This document shows positions 7,624-14,808 of a stretch of DNA of 23,281 nucleotides, piece by piece. Both the position numbers and the translations under genes were made by a program. The notes below the pieces were generated by a model. It did not search any database. It saw nothing but the letters and a program-made list of their open reading frames with translations, and was not told the DNA's origin. Within the stretch, counting starts at the first letter, position 1, and the number at the start of each line of letters is the position of its first letter. Source of the stretch: Gammaproteobacteria bacterium (GTDB lineage Bacteria; Pseudomonadota; Gammaproteobacteria; SZUA-229); the NCBI GenBank assembly GCA_029880105.1, contig JAOUPA010000011.1:1-23281 (forward strand), given 5' to 3'.

Positions 7624-8523
7624 ATGTCAGTAGCTGCACCAATAAATCCACACCGCCCCGCCAGGCCGCCGAAAATAACTGACAATGACCGCCTCGGCAT
7701 GACCTTTTTTCTTGCTGCCCTGCTACATGGCATCCTGATTCTTGGAGTTGCCTTCAACACCTCACCTGAAGATGCGCTGAAGACACCGCCGACACTGGAT
7801 ATCATTCTGGTGCAGACACAAAATCCCTCTGAAGCCAAAGATGCCAACTATCTGGCCCAGATATCACAGCAGGGCGGCGGCGACAGCGAAAAGAAAAGCC
7901 GACCCCGTGACCTGTTCACCGCACCCAGCGTCGCCAAAAAACCGGGGCAGGCCCTTCAGACTGAACAAACGGCATCACGAGAAAAACAGACCGAAAAGGT
8001 CTCCATGCTGTATCAGGACAAATCTGACTACAGTATAGATACCCAGAATGAGCAGACAAAACCTGACGATGTCACAATAAAAGAACGGAAAAGCACCACT
8101 AAAAACGCGCAGGCTGCACGACTGATCCAGGAAATCAGCAATATCATTGAACATCAGATCGAACGCCCCAAGGTTAAATACATGAATTCCAGCACCAAAG
8201 AATTCGTACCCGCACGATACATGCGCGAGTGGATTAACCGTGTTGAACGTATTGGTAATCTAAACTACCCAGATCAGGCGCGTCGTGAACGACTCAGCGG
8301 CACCCTAATTCTGGACGTCACCATCAACGCCAAGGGCGAACTGCTAAATATCGATCTGCGCCAATCATCCGGCCATAAAATTCTAGATGATGCTGCACGG
8401 CGTATCGTTAGCTTGGCCGCCCCGTACTCTCCCTTCCCAGCAAAACTAAAAGAAGAAGCTGATGTCATACACATAACTAGAAGCTGGGAATTTATGAGCA
8501 ACAGTCAGTTCAAAACACAATAA
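7624..8523 (+). CDS. tonB: TonB-family energy transducer, TonB3-like
   Basis: TonB proteins carry proton-motive energy from the inner membrane across the periplasm to outer-membrane partners. This 299-residue product has a short cytoplasmic tail rich in Pro and Arg, one membrane helix at about residues 24-44 with the conserved His (His35), and a long charged, Gln/Lys-rich periplasmic spacer (about 45-205). A TonB C-terminal domain follows at about 210-292 (NLNYPDQARRERLSGTLILD, then SSGHKILDDAARRIV). The spacer lacks long Pro-Glu/Pro-Lys repeats. The position between gshB and yqgE/algH is that of P. aeruginosa tonB3, which is needed for normal twitching. No exbB/exbD genes are nearby. The stop codon TAA shares its last base with the ATG of the next gene. 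Identity as a TonB-family protein is very secure; the tonB3 role is inferred from position. Confidence 0.9.
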   Translation: MSVAAPINPHRPARPPKITDNDRLGMTFFLAALLHGILILGVAFNTSPEDALKTPPTLDIILVQTQNPSEAKDANYLAQISQQGGGDSEKKSRPRDLFTAPSVAKKPGQALQTEQTASREKQTEKVSMLYQDKSDYSIDTQNEQTKPDDVTIKERKSTTKNAQAARLIQEISNIIEHQIERPKVKYMNSSTKEFVPARYMREWINRVERIGNLNYPDQARRERLSGTLILDVTINAKGELLNIDLRQSSGHKILDDAARRIVSLAAPYSPFPAKLKEEADVIHITRSWEFMSNSQFKTQ

Positions 8524-9083
8524 TGAAAACAACCAATTTAACCAATCATTTCATTATCGCCATGCCCAATCTTGATGACGATACTTTCAACCACACGGTG
8601 ACATATATCTGTGAGCACAATGAAAATGGTACTTTTGGTATTATTATCAACCGCAAATCAGAAATTACGCTCGATGAAATCATTGATCAGATGAAAATCG
8701 AGCCCACCGCGCCGATTGATCATAATGATTGCGTCTATCATGGTGGACCCGTGCAGCAGGGACGCGGCTTTGTACTACATCACCCTGCGGGCAACTGGAA
8801 CTCGAGCCTGAAAATTAACGAACAGATGGCTCTAACCACTTCACGTGACATTCTCGAAGCCATTGCGCACAACGAAGGCCCGGAACATTCGATTATTGCC
8901 TTAGGTTACGCCGGCTGGTCACCCGGACAACTGGAAGATGAAATTGCCAACAATATATGGCTTAACTGCCCGGCTGATGAACAAATTATTTTCGAGACCC
9001 CATCAGAAAAACGCTGGCAGGCAGCCGCAGATCTGCTCGGTATCGACATGCTATTACTAAGCAGTGATACTGGACATGCCTGA
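8523..9083 (+). CDS. yqgE: YqgE/AlgH family protein (UPF0301)
   Basis: This is a 186-residue cytoplasmic protein of the YqgE/AlgH family, whose molecular function is not settled; in P. aeruginosa algH was described as affecting alginate expression. Family hallmarks are LTNHFIIAMPNLDDDTF at the N-terminus, NGTFGIIINR, VYHGGPVQQGRGFVLH and GYAGWSPGQLEDEI near residue 140. Length is typical. It overlaps the tonB stop by one base (TAATG) and is followed 33 bp later by ruvX, its near-constant partner in gammaproteobacteria. I see no missing or unusual segment. Confidence 0.95.
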   Translation: MKTTNLTNHFIIAMPNLDDDTFNHTVTYICEHNENGTFGIIINRKSEITLDEIIDQMKIEPTAPIDHNDCVYHGGPVQQGRGFVLHHPAGNWNSSLKINEQMALTTSRDILEAIAHNEGPEHSIIALGYAGWSPGQLEDEIANNIWLNCPADEQIIFETPSEKRWQAAADLLGIDMLLLSSDTGHA

Positions 9084-9116
9084 AATACGCATATTGAATT
9101 CATACAACCCTTAACA

Positions 9117-9539
9117 ATGAATAGCAATATCACCACCGTACTGGGCATTGATTACGGCCTGAAGCGTATCGGCATTGCCACAGGCCAGACAATTACCGGC
9201 TCTGCTTCACCAATCACTACGCTCAACCAGGTCAATGGCTCACCCGACTGGGCTGGTCTCGAAAAGCTTATCAAGGAATGGCGGCCGCAGGCACTCATCG
9301 TCGGCATACCCTATCACGTCGATGGCAAGGAGAATGACATGACCTGTGCAGTCGAAATTTTCTGCCTTGAACTGGAGCAACGTTTTTCCTTGCCCATCTA
9401 CAAAATTAATGAAGCACTGAGTTCTTACGAAGCAGAGCAGCTTCTGAAAAAAAACACAAAAATAGGCAAGCACAACAAGCACGAGATTGATAAAATGGCC
9501 GCCGCAATCATTGTGCAAAACTGGCTCGACCAACAATAA
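9117..9539 (+). CDS. ruvX: Putative pre-16S rRNA nuclease / RuvX (YqgF)
   Basis: This 140-residue protein has an RNase H fold and belongs to the YqgF/RuvX family, which is linked to 16S rRNA 5'-end maturation and, in some bacteria, to Holliday-junction resolution. The first catalytic Asp is in LGIDYGLKRIGIATG, the middle motif is ALIVGIPYHVDG, and the last acidic residue is in HEIDKMAAAIIVQNW. The segment usually written DERLS/T reads NEALSS here: the catalytic Glu is kept, but the preceding Asp is Asn and the following Arg is Ala. It is 12 bp upstream of pyrR and clearly part of the same run of genes. Length is normal for the family. Confidence 0.93.
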   Translation: MNSNITTVLGIDYGLKRIGIATGQTITGSASPITTLNQVNGSPDWAGLEKLIKEWRPQALIVGIPYHVDGKENDMTCAVEIFCLELEQRFSLPIYKINEALSSYEAEQLLKKNTKIGKHNKHEIDKMAAAIIVQNWLDQQ

Positions 9540-9551
9540 CAACTGTAACCT

Positions 9552-10049
9552 ATGGAAGAAATTGCCACACCAGATCAGCTTCTGGATAATCTGGCTGAGC
9601 AGCTAACAACGCTACTCACCGAGAGAGCAATTGAACAGCCTATCATGGTCGGCATTCATACTGGTGGCGTCTGGGTTGCCAAAGCCCTGCACCAGAAACT
9701 AGCACTTGAAGAACCTCTCTCGACCCTTGATATCAGTTTCTATCGCGACGACTTTTCTCGTATCGGCATGAACCCCGAAGTTAAACCGTCTGAGCTGCCA
9801 CCGCATGTTGACGACCGACATATTATCCTGGTCGATGACGTGCTACACACGGGTCGAACCATTCGTGCCGCGATGAATGAAATTTTTGATTATGGTCGTC
9901 CTGCAAGCATCACACTGGTCTGCCTCGTAGAACGCAGTGGCAGGGAAATCCCGATTCAACCCGATATCGTAGGCCAGCACCTAAAATTAACCGATGATCA
10001 ACATATCAAATTAACCGGTCCCGAACCTTTGGAGCTCATCTTAAAGTGA
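9552..10049 (+). CDS. pyrR: PyrR: bifunctional pyr operon regulator / uracil phosphoribosyltransferase
   Basis: This 165-residue type I phosphoribosyltransferase has the PRPP-binding loop IILVDDVLHTGRTIRAAMNE at about residues 93-112 and the RDD-containing segment DISFYRDDFSRIG, both typical of PyrR. In Bacillus, PyrR binds pyr mRNA to attenuate transcription. In gammaproteobacteria it sits upstream of pyrB, and its regulatory role is less clear. In the 42 bp between this gene and pyrB I see a good Shine-Dalgarno but no anti-terminator or terminator hairpin, so classic PyrR attenuation is not supported at that point. It follows ruvX by 12 bp. Confidence 0.94.
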   Translation: MEEIATPDQLLDNLAEQLTTLLTERAIEQPIMVGIHTGGVWVAKALHQKLALEEPLSTLDISFYRDDFSRIGMNPEVKPSELPPHVDDRHIILVDDVLHTGRTIRAAMNEIFDYGRPASITLVCLVERSGREIPIQPDIVGQHLKLTDDQHIKLTGPEPLELILK

Positions 10050-10091
10050 TGCCAGCACAATCTATCAAAATGAATTCTGCAGGAGTAACGC

Positions 10092-11120
10092 ATGGTCAAT
10101 AAAGCCAGCCGCCCCACTGATTCCATGATAGGACGTGATAACTGGAATATTCAGCTGGACTGCAACGGCAAACTCAAGCATTTCTTAACCATCGAAGGTC
10201 TGAGCACAGAACTACTCATCAGCATTCTCGACACCGCTGAAAGCTTCGCCAACATCAACGCCAAGAGCGTTAAAAAAGTACCTCTATTACGCGGCAAAAC
10301 TATCGCCAATTTATTTTTTGAAGCCAGTACCCGCACACGTAATACGTTTGAACTGGCAGCAAAACGACTATCAGCAGACGTACTCAACGTCAACATCAGC
10401 GCCTCTGCCACCAGCAAGGGTGAAACCCTGATGGACACCCTGCACAACCTGCAGGCCATGCAGTGTGATATGTTTGTCGTCAGGCACAATGCCTCTGGTG
10501 CCACCCACTATATTGCCAACAGGGTTGCGCCCGGTATCAGTGTGATCAACGCGGGTGATGGTAGTCACGCCCACCCAACACAGGCCATGCTCGATATGTT
10601 TACCATTCGACGTAATAAAGGCGACAACTTCGGCCAGCTGCGTGTTGCTATTGTCGGCGACGTCTTACACTCACGCGTCGCCCGCTCACAAATACATGCA
10701 CTCAATATCCTCAACACCGGCAACATTCGAGTCATTGCACCAAGAACACTGACACCCATCGGTATCGAAGACATGGGCGTTGAGGTATTTCACGATTTTG
10801 ATGAAGGTATTCGCGATGCCGATGTAATCATCATGCTGCGCCTGCAAAAAGAGCGCATGCAGGGCGCACTCTTACCCAGCGAGCAGGAATATTATCAAAT
10901 GTATGGCCTGAGCAGGGAGCGACTTCGCCTCGCCAAACCTGATGCAATCGTCATGCACCCTGGGCCAATCAATCGTGGTGTAGAGATTGAATCAAGCGTC
11001 GCCGATGGTCCTCAGTCGGTGATTCTAGATCAGGTCACCAACGGCATTTCTGTACGCATGGCCGTGATGTCAATGGTGCTGGGCAGGGAACCAGAAACCG
11101 ATAAGGGTGAAAAATCATGA
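10092..11120 (+). CDS. pyrB: Aspartate carbamoyltransferase catalytic subunit
   Basis: This enzyme condenses carbamoyl phosphate with aspartate, the first committed step of pyrimidine synthesis. The 342-residue chain has the carbamoyl-phosphate loop FFEASTRTRNTFE (Ser79-Arg83), the Lys-containing SATSKGETLMDT loop, HAHPTQAMLDMF, IVGDVLHSRVARS and the aspartate-binding MLRLQKERM, then MHPGPINRGVEI. Compared with E. coli PyrB it has an N-terminal extension of about 25 residues, as in Pseudomonas-type enzymes that assemble with a DHOase-like partner. The ATG follows AGGAG at ideal spacing. The last four bases (ATGA) overlap the start of the next gene, pyrC', arguing for coupled, near-equimolar synthesis. 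No pyrI regulatory subunit is seen. Confidence 0.96.
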   Translation: MVNKASRPTDSMIGRDNWNIQLDCNGKLKHFLTIEGLSTELLISILDTAESFANINAKSVKKVPLLRGKTIANLFFEASTRTRNTFELAAKRLSADVLNVNISASATSKGETLMDTLHNLQAMQCDMFVVRHNASGATHYIANRVAPGISVINAGDGSHAHPTQAMLDMFTIRRNKGDNFGQLRVAIVGDVLHSRVARSQIHALNILNTGNIRVIAPRTLTPIGIEDMGVEVFHDFDEGIRDADVIIMLRLQKERMQGALLPSEQEYYQMYGLSRERLRLAKPDAIVMHPGPINRGVEIESSVADGPQSVILDQVTNGISVRMAVMSMVLGREPETDKGEKS

Positions 11121-12400
11121 ACCGTCTGGTTATAAAAAATGGCCACCTGCTGGACCCGTCAAACCAACTAAACCGTCAGGCCGATCTTTATATCGATAAT
11201 GGCCGAGTCGTAGCTATCGACCACAGCCCTAATGGCTTCATCGCCGATCAAACTATTGATGCAAAGGGGTTAACCGCTATTCCCGGGATTGTTGATTTAT
11301 GCGCTCGCCTGCGTGAACCCGGGCTGGAATACAAGGCCACCATTCAAAGTGAAACCATTGCCGCAGCCATGTCAGGCATTACCACCCTGTGCTGCCCGCC
11401 CGATACCGATCCAGTAATTGATGAACCCGCTGTCGTTGAACTGATTCACCACAAGGCTACCAGTGCCGGACATAGCAATGTTGTCATGCTGGGCGCACTC
11501 ACCACCGGGCTTAAAGGTGAGCTACTTAGTGAAATGCACGCCCTGCAGATAGCGGGCTGCGTTGGTCTAAGCAACGGCAGACAGCCCATTCCTAATACAC
11601 TGGTGCTCAAGCGCGCCTATGCCTATGCCGCTAACTGCGGCCTGACCGTATTCATCGAACCGGATGACCACTGGCTTAGTGCCGGTGGCTGCGCCCACAA
11701 TGGCACCATTGCCAGCCGACTAGGGCTGAAAGGTATTCCTGTGTCTGCCGAGACCGTGGCCCTCGCACGAGCCCTGGAAATTGTTGCTGAAACCGGCGTC
11801 AAGGCTCACTTTGGCCGCCTCTCCAGCGCTGCCAGTGTGGCTATGATTCGCCGTGCCAAAAACGATGGCATGAATATCACCGCCGATGTCAGCGCACACC
11901 AGCTTTACCTGAACGAACACGATATCAGCAGCTTCAACAGCGCCTGTCATGTATTACCGCCTCTGCGTACCCAGCGCGATCAGCAGGCACTACAGCAGGG
12001 GCTTGCTGACGGCACACTTGATGCAATCTGCTCTGACCATCAACCACACGACACTGATGCCAAGGAGGCGCCTTTCGCCAGCACTGAACCCGGTATCAGC
12101 GCTTTGGCCACCCTGTTACCTCTAGCGACACGTCTGGCTGATCAGGGCATTGTCGATATATGCACAGTCATTAAGGCCATCACCTCGTCACCTGCCACTA
12201 TTCTGGGGATGAATACTGGCACTCTATCTGTTGGCTCAAATGCTGATATCTGTATTTTTGACCGTGACAGTAGCTGGCAACTGGATGAAGCCACTATTCA
12301 CAGCTCAGGCAAGAATTCACCCTTTATCGGCTGGAACTTCCAGACTCGTGTAAAACACACGATCATCGGTGGCGTGATCATTCACAGCCATACCGAGTGA
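11117..12400 (+). CDS. pyrC': Dihydroorotase-like protein PyrC', probably non-catalytic
   Basis: This 427-residue protein has the amidohydrolase (type I dihydroorotase) fold but has lost metal ligands. The normal D-x-H-x-H-L-R-E-P-G motif reads VDLCARLREPG, with His replaced by Cys62 and Arg64. The later His-bearing segment reads FIEPDDHW. The usual H-V-S-T ligand position reads GRLSS, so its His is Arg. The SDHQPH segment near residue 305 keeps its Asp. In P. aeruginosa such a PyrC' has no dihydroorotase activity and instead scaffolds PyrB into an active complex. Its ATGA overlap with pyrB supports the same role. An active pyrC should exist elsewhere in the genome. It ends the plus-strand run, convergent with the pilT group and only 9 bp from it. 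Confidence 0.93.
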   Translation: MNRLVIKNGHLLDPSNQLNRQADLYIDNGRVVAIDHSPNGFIADQTIDAKGLTAIPGIVDLCARLREPGLEYKATIQSETIAAAMSGITTLCCPPDTDPVIDEPAVVELIHHKATSAGHSNVVMLGALTTGLKGELLSEMHALQIAGCVGLSNGRQPIPNTLVLKRAYAYAANCGLTVFIEPDDHWLSAGGCAHNGTIASRLGLKGIPVSAETVALARALEIVAETGVKAHFGRLSSAASVAMIRRAKNDGMNITADVSAHQLYLNEHDISSFNSACHVLPPLRTQRDQQALQQGLADGTLDAICSDHQPHDTDAKEAPFASTEPGISALATLLPLATRLADQGIVDICTVIKAITSSPATILGMNTGTLSVGSNADICIFDRDSSWQLDEATIHSSGKNSPFIGWNFQTRVKHTIIGGVIIHSHTE

Positions 12401-12409
12401 AATCGTGGT

Positions 12410-13552
12410 TTATAAGGACTTCTTGACACCAGGGGAAGGGCTACTGGGAAACTGCAGTGTATCTGGCTTTTCTTTTGAACTCTTCGATTCAATACCACCA
12501 CCAAAATTAATTTTCCACTCTAGATCACTACTCGAGTCAGCGTTAGCCAGTGCCGACTTAAGATCAATCCGGCCTTTTTTGTAGAGCTGGTAAAGCGACT
12601 GATCAAATGTCTGCATGCCTTCTTCACCACCCTTTTCCATAATGCCCTTGATACCGTGAAAATCAGCTTCACGTATCAACCTGGCAATATAGGGTGTATT
12701 CAATAAAACCTCGACAGCTGCAACACGGCTACCATCCACCGAAGGCACCAGACGCTGCGCCAGTATCGCCTTCAGGTTGAGCGACAGATCCATCAAGATC
12801 TGATTATGTGCATCATTCGGGAAGAAATTCAAAATACGGTCCAATGTCTGGTTCGCATTGGTCGCATGCATCGTTGTCAAACACAGGTGCCCTGTATCGG
12901 CATATCGCAATGCCGACTCCATTGCCACTCGATCACGCGCTTCACCGATCATGATCAGGTCAGGCGTCTCACGCATGGCTTCACGTAGCGCATTATCAAA
13001 TGAAAGCGTATCAAGGCCTATCTCACGCTGACCGACAATTGATTTTTTGTGTTTAAACATAAATTCAATTGGGTCTTCAATCGTCAGAATATGCCCAGTT
13101 TCATTTGCATTACGATAATCAATCATCGATGCCAGTGAAGTCGATTTACCCATACCGGTTGCGCCAACAACCAGCACCAACCCCTTCTTCTGACTGATAA
13201 TTTTTTTATAGAGATCAGGTAGACCCAGTTCATCCAGTGTTGGAATATCAGAACGGATATAACGAATCACCATCGAGACTTCACCGCGCTGCATGTAGAT
13301 ATTGACGCGGAACCGGCCTAGGTCGGTGTAGGACATACCCATATTCATTTCCAGATTTCTCTCGAAATCCTGAATCTGTGCAGGTGTCAGTAAATCGTAA
13401 GCCAGTTTCTTGGTCATGCCCGGCGTTAACATACTCTTACCCACTGGACGCATAACACCGTCGATACGTACACTCACAGGCGCACCCGTGGTGAAATATA
13501 GATCCGAAGCCTGCTGCTCGGACATCAGCTTAAGATATGGCTGTAAATTCAT
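12410..13552 (-). CDS. Third PilT/PilU-family ATPase, PilU-like paralogue
   Basis: This 380-residue cytoplasmic secretion ATPase of the PilT/PilU family is the last gene of a three-ATPase operon. The PAS-like N-terminal domain (about 1-110) ends in arginine-finger-type sequence GRFRVNIYMQRG. Walker A is GATGMGKST (130-138, Met where PilT and PilU have Ser), the Asp box is TIEDPIEF, Walker B is DLIMIGEARD with Glu204 retained, and the His box is TGHLCLTTMHAT. Lys, Thr/Ser and Glu are all present, so ATP hydrolysis is expected. The PilT signature AIRNLIRE appears only as YIARLIREAD. The C-terminal tail is Ser/Pro/Lys-rich and probably flexible. It resembles PilU more than PilT. GGAGG precedes the ATG by 5 bp. 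It lies 22 bp after pilU. A role as an accessory retraction motor is inference. Confidence 0.88.
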   Translation of the reverse strand: MNLQPYLKLMSEQQASDLYFTTGAPVSVRIDGVMRPVGKSMLTPGMTKKLAYDLLTPAQIQDFERNLEMNMGMSYTDLGRFRVNIYMQRGEVSMVIRYIRSDIPTLDELGLPDLYKKIISQKKGLVLVVGATGMGKSTSLASMIDYRNANETGHILTIEDPIEFMFKHKKSIVGQREIGLDTLSFDNALREAMRETPDLIMIGEARDRVAMESALRYADTGHLCLTTMHATNANQTLDRILNFFPNDAHNQILMDLSLNLKAILAQRLVPSVDGSRVAAVEVLLNTPYIARLIREADFHGIKGIMEKGGEEGMQTFDQSLYQLYKKGRIDLKSALANADSSSDLEWKINFGGGIESKSSKEKPDTLQFPSSPSPGVKKSL

Positions 13553-13574
13553 AATAACCTCCGCTTAAACCCTG

Positions 13575-14747
13575 CTACCGGAGCCTGCCCGATGACTTAT
13601 CGGCAGGATCTTCTGCCATCTGCAGTTTGTCCAGGCCATCCATCAAATCATCCTTCTTGGCATTCTTGCCTTCGAGTTTAATCTTCAACCTCAAGTCATT
13701 CACCGAATCTGCATTACGCAGGGCATCTTCATAGGTAATCATGCCACTCTCGAAGAGATTAAACAGCGCCTGGTCGAAAGTTTGCATGCCCTGCTCATTG
13801 GATTTGGAGATCAACTCCTTCATCTCATGCACCTGACCCTTAAAAATCAGGTCAGACATAAATGGGGTATTGATCATCACTTCCACCGCGGCGACACGAC
13901 CCTCACCAGAGGCCTTTGGAATCAGTCGCTGGGAAATCAGGCTTTTCAGGTTAAGCGACAAATCCATCAGCAACTGCTGACGACGCTCCTCGGGGAAAAA
14001 GTTGATAATTCGATCCAGTGCCTGGTTAGTACTGTTAGCATGCAAGGTAGACAGACACAGGTGGCCGGTCTCAGCGAAGGCAATCCCGTATTCCATCGTC
14101 TCACGGTCACGAATCTCACCAATCAGAATAACGTCAGGTGCCTGACGCAGAGTGTTCTTCAGGGCAATCTCATAGCTTTCGGTATCTACACCAACTTCAC
14201 GTTGCGTAACGATACAACTCCGGTGATTGTGTACAAATTCAATCGGGTCTTCGATGGTAATAATATGCCCTTTGCTATTCGCGTTTCGGTAACCCACCAT
14301 CGCCGCCAGCGAAGTCGATTTACCCGAACCGGTTGCTCCAACGAAAATCACCAGCCCACGCTTGGTCATAGAAATCTCTTTCAATACCTCAGGCAGATTT
14401 AGATCATCAAATTCAGGAATATTCGACTGAATCATACGTAAGACTACGCCGACCGATCCACGCTGGGTAAAGGCATTGACACGAAAACGAGAAACACCCG
14501 GCAAGCTAATCGCAAAGTTACATTCCTGTGTCGCATCAAACTCGGCTGACTGTTTATCATTCATCAGCGAACGTACCAGAATCTGGGTATGCTGTGGGCT
14601 CAATGCCTGATTTGACAGCGCGGTCAAGGCGCCGTCAAGCTTAATGGATGGTGCTGCACCTGCCGTAATAAACAAATCTGAACCACCTTTCTGCACCATG
14701 CTGCGCAGAAGTTCATGCATGTATCGTATGGCCTTATCGCGATCCAT
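13575..14747 (-). CDS. pilU: Type IV pilus retraction ATPase PilU
   Basis: PilU is a PilT-dependent accessory retraction motor of the type IVa pilus. The 390-residue product has the PAS-like domain (about 1-110), Walker A GATGSGKST (137-145), Asp box TIEDPIEF, Walker B DVILIGEIRD (Glu211) and His box TGHLCLSTLHAN. A C-terminal helical domain contains NEQGMQTFDQALFNLFESG. It lacks the AIRNLIRE signature of PilT (TPFMSDLIFKG here), which is the usual PilU difference. A charged tail of about 40 residues follows, slightly longer than in typical PilU proteins. It is 61 bp after pilT and 22 bp before the third ATPase. Confidence 0.94.
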   Translation of the reverse strand: MDRDKAIRYMHELLRSMVQKGGSDLFITAGAAPSIKLDGALTALSNQALSPQHTQILVRSLMNDKQSAEFDATQECNFAISLPGVSRFRVNAFTQRGSVGVVLRMIQSNIPEFDDLNLPEVLKEISMTKRGLVIFVGATGSGKSTSLAAMVGYRNANSKGHIITIEDPIEFVHNHRSCIVTQREVGVDTESYEIALKNTLRQAPDVILIGEIRDRETMEYGIAFAETGHLCLSTLHANSTNQALDRIINFFPEERRQQLLMDLSLNLKSLISQRLIPKASGEGRVAAVEVMINTPFMSDLIFKGQVHEMKELISKSNEQGMQTFDQALFNLFESGMITYEDALRNADSVNDLRLKIKLEGKNAKKDDLMDGLDKLQMAEDPADKSSGRLR

Positions 14748-14808
14748 TTCAGATTACCCCATATATCAAACTAACTATTTTCTTTAACTGGCAATACAAA
14801 TAATTCAT

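Noticed and set aside
10050..10091. PyrR-binding attenuator between pyrR and pyrB
   Set aside because: The 42-bp gap has a Shine-Dalgarno but no competing hairpins or T-tract.
13782..14402. 206-codon plus-strand ORF opposite pilU
   Set aside because: It lies fully antisense to a well-conserved gene, its translation is low-complexity His/Gln/Arg-rich and has no family features. It is a shadow frame.
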